In this document: positions 24,634 through 33,515 of the stretch, piece after piece
Numbering within the stretch: the stretch's first letter is position 1
Layout: each line of letters opens with the position of its first letter
Source of the DNA: Verrucomicrobiota bacterium
GTDB lineage: Bacteria; Verrucomicrobiota; Verrucomicrobiia; CAIQCK01
Assembly (NCBI GenBank): GCA_026397915.1
Contig: JAPLTX010000042.1
Location: 1 to 38,295 of the forward strand
DNA length: 38,295 nt
Direction of reading: 5' to 3'
Made by a program: the position numbers and the translations under genes
Notes under the pieces: generated by a model
The model's input: only the letters and a program-made list of their open reading frames with translations
Database searches by the model: none
What the model was told of the DNA's origin: nothing

Positions 24634-26190
24634 TCACGGCCGGCTGCGCCCCGCGTCGCGCAGCTTCTCGAACAACGCCTGCAACTCCTTCACTTTGTCG
24701 GGATTCTCGATTGCGACGTTCTTCTTTTCGCCAAGGTCGGCGGCGAGGTTGACCAGGAACGGCGGGATGGCGCCTTTGCCTTTACCCTTGCCGGCTTTCG
24801 CAGTCTTGCCAGCGTCCTTGTAGCTCTCGCGCGCACCGCCGGCTTGGATGAGCTTCCACGGCCCCTGCCGAATGGCGAACGGGCCTTTCGTGCCGCCAAC
24901 GTGGGCGACGAAGTTCGCGCGACCCGGCTTGTCGTGCGGCTGGCCGAGCAGCGCGGGCAGGACGTTGAAGCTGTCCCGCGCGGCGTCGCCGGGCAGCTTC
25001 TGGCCCGTCAACGCCGCGAACGTCGCCAGCATGTCGAGGTGCGCCATCAGTTCGCCGCACTCACTGCCGGCCTTGATCCTGCCCAGCCAGCGGGCGATGA
25101 ACGGCACGCGATGACCGCCCTCGAACAAGCTGCCCTTGTAGCCGCGCAACGCGCCGTTGCACGGATGCTCGAAGTTTCCGACATCCTCGTAGCCGTCGTC
25201 CATCACGCCGCCGTTGTCGCTGGTGAAGACCACCAGCGTGTTGTCGGCCAGCTTCAGGCGCTCCAGCGTCGCGAGCACTTCGCCGACGGCCACGTCGAGT
25301 TCCACGATCGCGTCGCCGCGGATGCCGCACTGGCTCTTGCCGTGGTGGCGCGGGTTCGGCACGCGCGGCACGTGGATGTTGTGCGTGGCGAAGTAGAGGA
25401 AGAACGGCCTCTCCTTCTGTCGCTCAATGAAGCTGACCGCCTTCTTCGTAAACGTGTCGGCAATTTCCTCGTCCTTCCAACGCGCAGCCTTGCCGCCGGT
25501 CATCCAGCCGATGCGGCCGACGCCATTGACGATGGTGTTGTCGTGGCCGTGCGTCGCCTTCAGCTTCAGCAACTCCGGGTTCTCACGGCCCGTCGGCTCG
25601 TTGCCGATCTTCTTCAGGTAACTGACCGCGATGGGGTCGTTCGGGTCGAGGCCGGCGACGTGGTGGTTCTCGATGAACACGCACGGCACGCGGTCGCCCG
25701 TGGCCGGGAAAAAGAACGCGTAATCGAACCCGACCTCCAGCGGCCCCGGCTTGATGCCGTCGTTCCAGTCCGGCCCGCCGTCAGGGCCGAGGCCGAGGTG
25801 CCATTTACCGACGATGCCCGTCGTGTAACCAGCCTGCTTCAACATCGAGGGCAGCGTCACCGAGCCGGGCTGGATGGTGATGGCAGCATCGCCCGGCGCG
25901 ATGGCCGAACCTTCCGGCTGACGCCACGAATACTTGCCGGTGAGCAGCGCCCGCCGCGTCGGCGTGCAGGTGGACGCGGGCGAATGCGCGTCCATGAACC
26001 GCCGCCCGTCGCGCGCGAGCCGGTCGAGGTTCGGCGTCTGGACCAGCTTCGCGCCGTAGCACGAGAGGTCGCCGTAACCAATGTCGTCAGCGAGGATAAC
26101 AATAATGTTGGGCTTGGCCTGCTCGCCAGCCGCGACCGGTAACCCGCCTAACGCGACAAGCGCACAAAGAATGACGAGCAAACGATTCAT
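24634..26190 (-). CDS. Exported sulfatase
   Basis: 518 residues with a signal peptide (MNRLLVILCALVALGGLPVA). Metal-binding LADDIGYGD is at residues 33-41, and the formylglycine motif CTPTRRALLTG has Cys75 as the precursor. GIVGKWHLGLG and VVFTSDNGG complete the family pattern. A lysine- and glycine-rich insert (GKTAKAGKGKGKGA) lies near the C-terminus. AGGAGA is 6 nt before the ATG. It hydrolyses sulfate esters outside the cytoplasm; specificity is unknown. It lies 13 nt upstream of the GDPD gene and 50 nt after the amidohydrolase. Confidence 0.9.
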   Translation of the reverse strand: MNRLLVILCALVALGGLPVAAGEQAKPNIIVILADDIGYGDLSCYGAKLVQTPNLDRLARDGRRFMDAHSPASTCTPTRRALLTGKYSWRQPEGSAIAPGDAAITIQPGSVTLPSMLKQAGYTTGIVGKWHLGLGPDGGPDWNDGIKPGPLEVGFDYAFFFPATGDRVPCVFIENHHVAGLDPNDPIAVSYLKKIGNEPTGRENPELLKLKATHGHDNTIVNGVGRIGWMTGGKAARWKDEEIADTFTKKAVSFIERQKERPFFLYFATHNIHVPRVPNPRHHGKSQCGIRGDAIVELDVAVGEVLATLERLKLADNTLVVFTSDNGGVMDDGYEDVGNFEHPCNGALRGYKGSLFEGGHRVPFIARWLGRIKAGSECGELMAHLDMLATFAALTGQKLPGDAARDSFNVLPALLGQPHDKPGRANFVAHVGGTKGPFAIRQGPWKLIQAGGARESYKDAGKTAKAGKGKGKGAIPPFLVNLAADLGEKKNVAIENPDKVKELQALFEKLRDAGRSRP

Positions 26191-26240
26191 GATCTATCTC
26201 CTAATTGGCGATTCCGTTTTGCCGATGTGTTCGCACCGTG

Positions 26241-27950
26241 TCAACGCAGGAACACGGTCTTGCCGCCAACCATCGTCCGCAACACCTTGATTTCGCGCAG
26301 TTCCTTGACGGGACAGGCGAGATAGTCGCGGTCTATCACGACAAGGTCGGCCAGCTTGCCCGGCTCCAGCGAACCGAGCTTGTCTTCGTCGAAACTCAGC
26401 CACGCCGGCCAGAGCGTCACCGCCCGCAGCGCGTCGAGCCGCGAGAGCTTCTGAGCCGCGCCATAGACGTGGCCGCGGTCGCTCTGCCGCGCAACGGCGA
26501 TCCAGAGCATCAGCGCGGGATTGAACGAGTTCATCGCGTGGTCGGGATCGAGGCCAATCATGTGGTCGCTGTTCACAGCCACCGGCACACCCGCGCGCGC
26601 CCACTCGCCCAAGCCGATGAACCGCTCCGCCCACCGCTTGCCATAAACCTCCGCCATCGCCTCAGCGTCGCGGTAGTAGAGATAGCCTTGCGTATCCACG
26701 CCGACGCCGAGTTCCTTCGCCCGGCGCGCGATGGCCGGCGTCGGAAAGTAACTGTGCAGCAGGTTGAATCGCCGCCGCTTGATGCTCGGATCGGTAGCGG
26801 CCACCGCTGCGATGACATCCAGCACAGCTTCCGTGCCGCCGTCACCGGTGACATGGATGCTCATCGGCCAGCCGAGATGGTTGACCGTCGCAAACACCGT
26901 CTTCAATTCCTCAGGCGTGTCGTAAAGTTCGCCGCGATAATTCGGGTCCGTGAGCCGGTAGAACCGCGTGCGACGCTCGCCGTAAGGCTCGCTCAGCCGC
27001 GTCGTGCCCCAGTGGATGCCGCCATCGAGCGTCGTCTTCATACTCACAGCGCGGACCCAATCGTCGCCCTCGCCCGGCTTGAAGCCGAGCGCCTTCACGT
27101 ATTTCTCGACGCCCTCGGCCGTGCGCGCGGAGAAGCGGAACGTCCCCCGCATTCGCACCGTGAGCTTGTCCTGTTCGCGAAGCTCCCTATACATCGCAAC
27201 GCCATCGCGGTCCGTCGCGCGTTCGAAGATCGTTGTGATACCAACCTCGTTATAGCGACGCAGCAGCTTGCCCAATGCCGTCATCGTCTGCTCGCGCGTC
27301 ACGGTCGGACGCGGCATGAGCTTGCGCAACGACTGATTTCCGCCACGGATAAGAGCAGGCCGGCCTTGTTCGTCCCGCACAATCTCGCCGTCAGCCAGTT
27401 TGCTGTCGGCGTCCACGATACCGAGCGCGCGAAAGCCGGCGCTATTCAGCGCGTGCTTCATCGCCGATGTGTAAAGCACCGGATGATCCGTCGTCGCGGC
27501 GTCCAGTTCAGTCGGCGTTGGATGCCGGCGTTCCTTTAGCCGCGTAATCTCGTTTCTCGGCACCTCGATCCACTGACCTGCCCGAACATCCTTGGCTCGC
27601 CGCCGAATCCAATCCTGAATCTCCGCGATGCTTGACAACTCCGCATAAGTCTCCGTCACCGACGCACGCGCCGCGCCGATGGCGTGGACGTGCGATTCCA
27701 CGAAGCCCGGCAGCACCGTCTTGCCGTCGAGCTTAATGACCTCCGTGCGGTCGCCGGCAAGCTTGAGCACCTCCGCGCTCGATCCGACTGCCACGATCCG
27801 CCCGTCGCGAATCGCCAGCGCCTCCGCCACGCGCTCCTGCGCGTCGAGCGTGACGATCTTGCCGCCGACCAGAATCGTATCAGCCGCTTGCGAGACCGCC
27901 AAAGCAACGCAGAAACCCGCCAGCACCGCGCACCGACGATGTAATTTCAT
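26241..27950 (-). CDS. Exported amidohydrolase (amidohydrolase_3/YtcJ-like)
   Basis: 569 residues from MKLHRRCAVLAGFCVALAVS, which gives a signal peptide; the start at 27950 overlaps the TGA of the upstream sulfatase gene (ATGA), so translation is likely coupled. The metal-dependent hydrolase pattern is LPGFVESHVHAIG with His87 and His89, then MSIHVTGDGGTEAVLD and FNLLHSYFP with further His ligands, and a C-terminal ALRAVTLWPAWLSFDEDKLG with LEPGKLADLVVID. Members hydrolyse amide or related bonds in diverse small molecules. In this cluster it might act on an N-acyl or formyl group of a released sugar, which is speculation. Confidence 0.87.
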   Translation of the reverse strand: MKLHRRCAVLAGFCVALAVSQAADTILVGGKIVTLDAQERVAEALAIRDGRIVAVGSSAEVLKLAGDRTEVIKLDGKTVLPGFVESHVHAIGAARASVTETYAELSSIAEIQDWIRRRAKDVRAGQWIEVPRNEITRLKERRHPTPTELDAATTDHPVLYTSAMKHALNSAGFRALGIVDADSKLADGEIVRDEQGRPALIRGGNQSLRKLMPRPTVTREQTMTALGKLLRRYNEVGITTIFERATDRDGVAMYRELREQDKLTVRMRGTFRFSARTAEGVEKYVKALGFKPGEGDDWVRAVSMKTTLDGGIHWGTTRLSEPYGERRTRFYRLTDPNYRGELYDTPEELKTVFATVNHLGWPMSIHVTGDGGTEAVLDVIAAVAATDPSIKRRRFNLLHSYFPTPAIARRAKELGVGVDTQGYLYYRDAEAMAEVYGKRWAERFIGLGEWARAGVPVAVNSDHMIGLDPDHAMNSFNPALMLWIAVARQSDRGHVYGAAQKLSRLDALRAVTLWPAWLSFDEDKLGSLEPGKLADLVVIDRDYLACPVKELREIKVLRTMVGGKTVFLR

Positions 27951-29485
27951 GAGCCGCTCTTGCCTCGTTTGCCCTTCTTGCCACCCTTGCTTGCTCCCTC
28001 TCGCCACGAATTGGCGGCAGGATCCATTTCCTTAAGCATCGCCTCGTCGGGGCCACCGCCGAATTGTTTCCAGTATTGTTCCTTGAACGGGTTGATCTTC
28101 GGCCCGGTCGCGTTCTCATTGACGAGCTGTGGCTGGACGAAGTCCCACCACTTCTCGTAGGCCGCATCGAGTTCCTTGACCACCTCGGGCTGCTGCGCGG
28201 CTAGGTCGGCCGTCTCGCCGATGTCCGTTTTCACGTCGTAGAGCTGCCAGCTCTTCTCGCCGCCCTTGCCGGCGGAGACGAGATGCCAGCGCGTGTTGCG
28301 GACGCTGCACACGGAGTATTTGCCGGTAGCGGGCGCGGCGCCTTTCGGCCAGCGACCAAGGTGCGTGAAGAGAACGCGGTCGGGCCACGCGGCACTGGCG
28401 TCTTTCAGCAACGGCACGAGGCTGCGGCCCTCAACCTGCGCCTTCGCGTCGTCACTGAGCTTCGCGCCGACGATCTCGGCGATGGTCGGGAAGAAATCTA
28501 TATGAGCGCAGAGTTTGTCCACGGTGGCGGGCCGGAGGGTGCCGGGCCAGCGCCAGAACGCGGAAGCGCGCGTGCCGCCGAGCCATGCGGTGCCTTTCTG
28601 GCCGCGCATCCCGGCGTTGAACACTTTGCAGCCGCCGGTGCCGCCGTTGTCGTTCATGAAGACGACGAGCGTGTCGCGCTCGATGCCCCACTCGGCCAGC
28701 TTCGCCAGCAGCTTGCCGACGTTGTCGTCAATGTTGGCGATCATGCCGAAAAACTTCGCGGCGTTCTCCGGCACCTTGCCGGCGTATCGCGCCTCGTCCT
28801 CCGGCCGGACCTGGAGCGGCGCGTGTGGCGCGTTGGTCGGGATGTAAGCGTAGAACGGCCGCTTGCCCTTCACGGACACGATCCATTTCGTCGCCTGCCC
28901 GAAGAACACGTCGGTGCAGTAGCCGTCGGTCTTCTCGAACTTGCCGTTGTGCTTGATGGCCGGGCTGAAATACATGTTGCCCGGCGCGTCACCGCAACTG
29001 CCTGGATAGGTGTTCCCGATCCCGCCGCCGCCGTGGATGAATACCTCGTCGAAGCCGCGCCGGTCGGGCTGATACTCGTCCTCGTCGCCGAGGTGCCACT
29101 TGCCAAAAATGCCGGTGGTGTAGCCCGCCGACTTCAGCACCTGCGCGAGCGTCGTCGCCTTGAGCGTCATCCGCTCGCGTTCGAGGATGGTGTGCGTGAC
29201 GCCGTTGCGGAACTCGTGCCGGCCCGTCATCAACGCCGAGCGCGTCGGCGAACAGGTTGGACTGACGTGGAAGTCGCTAAACCGCACGCCTTCGTTGCGC
29301 AGCCGGTCGAGGCCGGGCGTCTTGAGCACCGGATTGCCGTTGGCCGACACGTCGCCGTAGCCCTGGTCGTCGGTGAGGACGAAGATGATGTTAGGCATCG
29401 AGGAGAACGCAGTCTCACCACCGCAGACGCCCGCGAACATCATGGCCAGCCCCGCAAACGTCATCGTTCGAAGTCGAAGTTTCAT
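27947..29485 (-). CDS. Exported sulfatase
   Basis: 512 residues. Signal-like N-terminus (LRTMTFAGLAMMFAGVCGG). Landmarks are IIFVLTDDQGYGD (Asp39/Asp40), SPTCSPTRSALMTGRHEF with formylglycine precursor Cys78, GIFGKWHLGD, and VVFMNDNGG. The C-terminus is lysine- and glycine-rich (SKGGKKGKRGKSGS). Its substrate is unknown; the closest general class is arylsulfatase A-like. It overlaps the following amidohydrolase start by 4 nt and begins 27 nt after the stop of the disrupted sulfatase. Confidence 0.9.
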   Translation of the reverse strand: MKLRLRTMTFAGLAMMFAGVCGGETAFSSMPNIIFVLTDDQGYGDVSANGNPVLKTPGLDRLRNEGVRFSDFHVSPTCSPTRSALMTGRHEFRNGVTHTILERERMTLKATTLAQVLKSAGYTTGIFGKWHLGDEDEYQPDRRGFDEVFIHGGGGIGNTYPGSCGDAPGNMYFSPAIKHNGKFEKTDGYCTDVFFGQATKWIVSVKGKRPFYAYIPTNAPHAPLQVRPEDEARYAGKVPENAAKFFGMIANIDDNVGKLLAKLAEWGIERDTLVVFMNDNGGTGGCKVFNAGMRGQKGTAWLGGTRASAFWRWPGTLRPATVDKLCAHIDFFPTIAEIVGAKLSDDAKAQVEGRSLVPLLKDASAAWPDRVLFTHLGRWPKGAAPATGKYSVCSVRNTRWHLVSAGKGGEKSWQLYDVKTDIGETADLAAQQPEVVKELDAAYEKWWDFVQPQLVNENATGPKINPFKEQYWKQFGGGPDEAMLKEMDPAANSWREGASKGGKKGKRGKSGS

Positions 29486-29512
29486 GCTTGAACCTTGGTT
29501 GTCGTTTCGTGA

Positions 29513-31085
29513 TCAGTTGGCGGGCTTCCGCTTTTCCTGCTTCTTCGCCACTGGCTGCGCCTTGTCTGGCTTCCAGATGTCCACAGCAACTTCGTTCTTC
29601 TGCGGTGCGCCAGGCGTGCTGCGGCCGTCGGCGACGTATTTCTCCAGCAACTTCGTCAACCGCGACACCACGTCGGGATGCTTCTCCTGCACGTTGACCT
29701 TCTCGCCCACATCGCCAGCCATGTCGTAGAGCTGCACCTTCGGCAACCCCTGCTGAACCGCCTGTGGGTCCCGCGGCGTGCTCCAGCCGCCGGAACCGGG
29801 ACAGAGCTCCAGTTTCCACCGGCCCTCACGAATGGAGAACTTGCCACTGATGGAATGATGCACCGCCGTTTCCCGCCAACCCGTCGAGCGCGTGCCGATC
29901 ATCGCGGTATACAAGTCCGTTGGCGTGCCCTGTAACGCCATCATCATGCTCACACTGTCCTCGCCAGCGTTGTCGGGCAGCTTCACGCCTAGAATCGCCG
30001 CGCACGTCGCCATCAGGTCAGTGAGACAGACGAGTTGTTCGCTCGAAGTGCCGGGCTCGACTTTCCCGGGCCAGCGCGCGATGAACGGGATGTGGTGGCC
30101 GCCATCCCAGATGTCCGCCTTGTGGCCGCGGAATTGATAGCTGGGGTTGTGCCCCTTTTCGAGCAGCGCGGGAAAATCAGCCGACGGAGAACAACCGTTG
30201 TCGCTGGTGAAGATGAGCAGCGTATTCTCCGTAAGACCGTTCTTCTCCAAAGCCTTCATCACCGCACCGAGCGTTGCGTCGGTTTGCATGACGAAGTCTG
30301 CGTAGTGATTCAGCCCGCTTTTGCCCTGCCACTCTTTGGTCGGCGCAATCGGCGTGTGCGGCGCGTTCAGCGGCAGGTAAAGGAAGAACGGCTTACCCGC
30401 CTTCGCATCGGCCGCGCGCGCGCCGATGATCTCCACCGCCTTGCGCGTGAGCGTAGGCAGGACGTGCTCGACCTCAAACTCCGGCGCGGCGGGGCCTTTG
30501 CGACAGCGGCCCTTTTCGCGGCCCAGCATCAGCGGCCAGTCCTTATCTACCGTTGGCACGACCGTCACGCGGTCGTTCTCGATGAACGTATAGGGCACCA
30601 TGTCAAGCGAGGCGCTGATGCCGTAGTAGTAACTCCGAGACATCCTTGCCCTCCTTCTTCACCCAATCCATGCCGAGGTGCCATTTGCCGACGCACGCGG
30701 TGTAGTAGCCACCCTTCTTGAGCAACGCCGGCACCGTGAGTCGGCCCGGCTCAATGAGCCGCGGCGAGAGGCCACCGAGGACGCCGGTCTGGAGCCGCGA
30801 GCGCCAGTTGTAGCGACCGGTCATGACGCCGTAGCGTGTCGGCGAGCAGACCGACGAACTGCTGTGCGCATCGGTGAAGATCATGCCTTGCGACGCCAGC
30901 TTGTCGGCGTGCGGCGTGGCGATCTTGCCCTTTGGGTTGAGGCAATGCAGGTCACCGTAGCCGAGATCGTCGCAAAGCACATAAACGATGTTTGGCTTCG
31001 GCGCGGCGGCGTTGGTGGTGGAGGTAGTGAGAAGCGCGACGCAAACGAGGCTCGCGCACAGAATCATGGCGGCTCTTGTCTTCAT
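29513..31085 (-). pseudogene. Exported sulfatase disrupted by internal deletion and frameshift
   Basis: The N-terminal part (31085 to about 30640) has a signal peptide (MKTRAAMILCASLVCVALLT), metal-binding LCDDLGYGD, and VCSPTRYGVMTGRYNWRSRL with formylglycine precursor Cys80, up to CVGKWHLGMDWVKKEGKDV. It then changes frame and stops at 30603. The rest of the sulfatase continues in another frame from about 30640 (YYYGISASLDMVPYTFIEND, then FTSDNGCSPSADFP, to the stop at 29513). Intact relatives have roughly 15-25 residues between GKWHLG...and the FDYYYGISASLDM block, and these are missing here. The simplest reading is a short deletion that also shifts the frame. It could be a true pseudogene or an assembly error. 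Confidence 0.8.
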
Positions 31086-31159
31086 GGGAGCGGGATTCTG
31101 TCAGAAACCTGCGCCCGAAGAAACTATTTCTTCAAGGCCGATGAACTCGCCCGCTGCTT

Positions 31160-32116
31160 CTACGGCTTCGCGGGCGGCTCGCGCTTCACGACTTTGTCGG
31201 CGGGCATCTCTTCCGGCTTCGGCGCGGGCAACGTAACCTTGCCGGTCGCGGCCCACTCGGTGCCGCGTGCCAGCGTCACTTGGAAACCAATGTCCACCAT
31301 CGAGGGCGGGGCGTGGCCGAGCGCGTCGTGGAAGACACGACCCTTGCCGTAGGCGATTGTCATCAGCATCGGCTCATGCTCGCCGGTGCCGTTGCGCTTG
31401 CCGGGATCCGCGAACGCCGTCGCCAGCACCGTCAGGTTCTTCGCCGGGCCGCGCAGCTTCGAGTAAAGCTCATCTATCGCGTGCAGCCAGCGCGCGGGCA
31501 GGCCCTTCGTGATCGGATGCTCCGTGTCGCGAATCTCGACGACAAACTCATGCTGCGGGCCGTGCGTGCCGCCACCTCCGGGCGTCTCATCGCGCACAAC
31601 CTTGCCGTCGCGCCAACGGAGCATCGGGCCGGACTTCTCGTTGCGACCGCCCCAGCCACCGACGCCGATCATCTCGTTGAACTCCGGCCAGTCGGAGAAC
31701 GCGTTGTCGGCGGCGTGGAAAATCACCAGCCCACCGCCGTTGCGGACATATTCGACGAACGCCGCGCGCACCTCGTCGGGCCAGCGGTCACCGTTGTAGT
31801 TGGACACGACCACGTCGTAGTCGCTGAACTTCGGCCGCCACTTCGCCCAGAGCGGAGCGCTGCTCTTCTCAAACTCCGCTTTCTGTTCTGCCGACATCCG
31901 CCCCTTCGGCGGGCCGGGCGGGGTCGTGGACACCGCCACCGTAAACCGGCCGCTCTCCTCCAGAATCCACTTCAACACCGGCGTCGTCGTCGCCCAACTG
32001 TGATTATTCTGGCCGTCCACGATCAGCACCTTGAGCTTCTCCGCCGCGGGCAGCGACGGGCAGGCGAGGGTGAAGAGAAGCAGCGCGGCGGGCAGGATGG
32101 CTCTGAGTGGTTTCAT
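31160..32116 (-). CDS. Exported ThuA-like protein
   Basis: 318 residues from MKPLRAILPAALLLFTLACP, giving a signal peptide ending near LPAAE; the frame extends to 32170 but the upstream 18 residues precede the signal peptide and are rejected. ThuA-like (glutamine amidotransferase-fold) features are LKVLIVDGQNNHSW, YDVVVSNYNGDRW, VRNGGGLVIFHAADNAFSDW, DTEHPITKGLPARW and GKGRVFHDALGH. The family lacks a confirmed general activity but recurs with sugar-processing genes. It is the first gene of the eight-gene minus-strand run. Confidence 0.88.
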   Translation of the reverse strand: MKPLRAILPAALLLFTLACPSLPAAEKLKVLIVDGQNNHSWATTTPVLKWILEESGRFTVAVSTTPPGPPKGRMSAEQKAEFEKSSAPLWAKWRPKFSDYDVVVSNYNGDRWPDEVRAAFVEYVRNGGGLVIFHAADNAFSDWPEFNEMIGVGGWGGRNEKSGPMLRWRDGKVVRDETPGGGGTHGPQHEFVVEIRDTEHPITKGLPARWLHAIDELYSKLRGPAKNLTVLATAFADPGKRNGTGEHEPMLMTIAYGKGRVFHDALGHAPPSMVDIGFQVTLARGTEWAATGKVTLPAPKPEEMPADKVVKREPPAKP

Positions 32117-32535
32117 AGGCTTTATGAGTTCCGATGTGCGGGGATTTGTAATCCATAATTCCTCAACCATAAACCATAATCTTCTACCTCAGTTCACCAG
32201 CGCCGTGGCGCAGGCTCTCCACGTGGGCGGCGAAGATGGCAGGAACGGCGGCGGCGGCGCTGCGGCGGACGCTGAGGAGTTTGCCCTGGACGATGACGTT
32301 GTCGGCGTCCTCGCTGAGGACGGAGTCGCCGAGCGTGCCGTCGCCGGTTTTGATCGGCAGCGCGCCGACGGTGACGTCGGCCAAGATCGCACCGCCGTCG
32401 CTCCTCAGATTGATGGTTGCTCTGGCTCTGCGGCTCCATCCATGCCAGTTCCGGCGGATGGAATTGGGCGGCACCCTGAGTCCGATCCATCCCCAATGCA
32501 CACCCTAGTCGGAAATCGCCGTCTCCAAACCCTTC
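32117..32535. other. Intergenic region with a possible decayed coding fragment
   Basis: The promoter of the sulfatase run should lie here, but none is clear. A minus-strand frame from 32501 to 32184 has a coding-like middle (GGAILADVTVGALPIKTGDG, then LSEDADNVIVQGKLL) without a recognisable domain or ribosome binding site. I treat it as an uncertain remnant of a larger gene. Confidence 0.35.
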
Positions 32536-32661
32536 CCGGCCACAAACCACGTTTTCCCAAGGAAACACGCGAAAACGCCAGGCGACAAAACCGTTTTGTC
32601 GGGCATCAAAGTCATTTTGTCAGGTGACAAAGCCGCTTTGTCGGGCGGAGAAATCGTTTTG
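32536..32661. repeat. Array C: six 21-bp units
   Basis: Six units of exactly 21 bp start at 32536, 32557, 32578, 32599, 32620 and 32641. The last four are the most alike, and several are palindromic (GACAAAGC-C-GCTTTGTC at 32625-32641; GACAAAAC...TTTTGTC at 32583-32599). Reading frames give heptads such as LSGDKAA on the plus strand and SPDKMTL-type on the minus. The period is that of arrays A and B; the sequence is different. No gene is supported around it. Confidence 0.8.
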
Positions 32662-33012
32662 CCGAATGCCCCGTCGGCGCAGTTCGACACACGGACGGAG
32701 CATTCCCTCGCCGCCGACGCATGGGGCACCAGCCTCGAAGGCCAACTCAAGACCGCCATCAACCGCAACGATAGCCGTCCCAGCATCGCGCCCGGAGGTC
32801 GCGAGCCACCTGCTCTGGGCCGGTTTGCCGTCGGCGCGGGCGCCCGCCGGATGGAACGCATGAGAACCGGGTGCCGGCTTGCCCCGCCGCTTTGATCCTT
32901 TCTTCGCGTCTCTCTGCGCCCCTCTGCGCCTCTGCGTTTAGCACCCGCCCTTTCAACGCCAAGCCGCCGGGGAGGCGGAGGCACGCGGGGTGAGGAAATG
33001 CAGGAAAAGCAG
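32662..33012. other. Non-coding stretch before rpsT
   Basis: No supported gene. Near 32900-32940 there is a run of short CTCTGCGCC-type repeats (CTCTGCGCCCCTCTGCGCC), a motif I recall as scattered in many bacterial genomes. The remainder is GC-rich and featureless to my eye. Confidence 0.5.
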
Positions 33013-33040
33013 TTGACTTGGCGGAGTCCTTGACTAGCAT
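33013..33040 (+). promoter_or_regulatory. Candidate sigma70-type promoter of rpsT
   Basis: TTGACT (33013-33018) and TAGCAT (33035-33040) are separated by 16 bp, about 40 bp before the rpsT start. AGGAG at 33064-33068 is the ribosome binding site, 11 nt before the ATG. Confidence 0.6.
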
Positions 33041-33079
33041 CTGCGGCTCACATTTAGTCAGTCAGGAGAAATACAAAGT

Positions 33080-33364
33080 ATGGCGAATACCAAATCGGCC
33101 GCAAAGGCGCTGCGCAGCAGCGGGCGCAAGCGGTTGCAGAACAAATCGGTCAAGACCGCGTTGCACAGCATCGAGAAGCGATTTCTGAGCCTCATTGCCG
33201 AGGGTAAGAAGGACGATGCGACAAAGCTTTTTCCAGAAGTAAGCTCGGCGCTCGACAAGGCCGCCAAGCGCGGCGTCATCCACGCCAACCACGCGTCGCG
33301 CCAGAAGTCGCGCTCCGCCGTCCGGCTGGCCAAGGTGGCCGCCCCGGCCGCCGCCGCGAAGTAA
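33080..33364 (+). CDS. rpsT: 30S ribosomal protein S20
   Basis: 94 residues, MANTKSAAKALRSSGRKRLQ, then NKSVKTALHSIEKRF and a C-terminal HANHASRQKSRSAVRLAKVA with an alanine-rich tail. This is the standard S20 pattern (N-terminal basic helix, alanine/lysine-rich three-helix bundle) at the usual length. It binds 16S rRNA early in small-subunit assembly. Monocistronic, with its own promoter and terminator. Confidence 0.97.
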   Translation: MANTKSAAKALRSSGRKRLQNKSVKTALHSIEKRFLSLIAEGKKDDATKLFPEVSSALDKAAKRGVIHANHASRQKSRSAVRLAKVAAPAAAAK

Positions 33365-33382
33365 CTGCTCTCCGCCAAAAGG

Positions 33383-33417
33383 AAAGGCGGCCGGTGATTC
33401 ATCCCGGCCGCCTTTTT
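33383..33417 (+). terminator. Intrinsic terminator after rpsT
   Basis: AGGCGGCCGG (33385-33394) pairs perfectly with CCGGCCGCCT (33404-33413) across a 9-nt loop, followed by a run of T to 33417. It starts about 20 nt after the rpsT stop. Confidence 0.93.
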
Positions 33418-33515
33418 CACTCTTAGCAGGGCTTTCGATCTTGCAGAGCATCAGACGGTCGACGCCTGATGACGAGCCGTCGTTCCGGTGCATTCACGGA
33501 GCGACTCTTTTCGCT

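Noticed and set aside
24319..26142. 607-residue plus-strand open frame
   Set aside because: It is antisense to a clear sulfatase (24634-26190) and part of the GDPD gene, is rich in Arg, Ala and Val, and shows no domain; it is a high-GC shadow frame.
26205..27539. 444-residue plus-strand open frame
   Set aside because: Antisense to the amidohydrolase, with no recognisable domain or ribosome binding site.
28283..29491. 402-residue plus-strand open frame
   Set aside because: Antisense to an intact sulfatase; composition is typical of a shadow frame in high-GC DNA.
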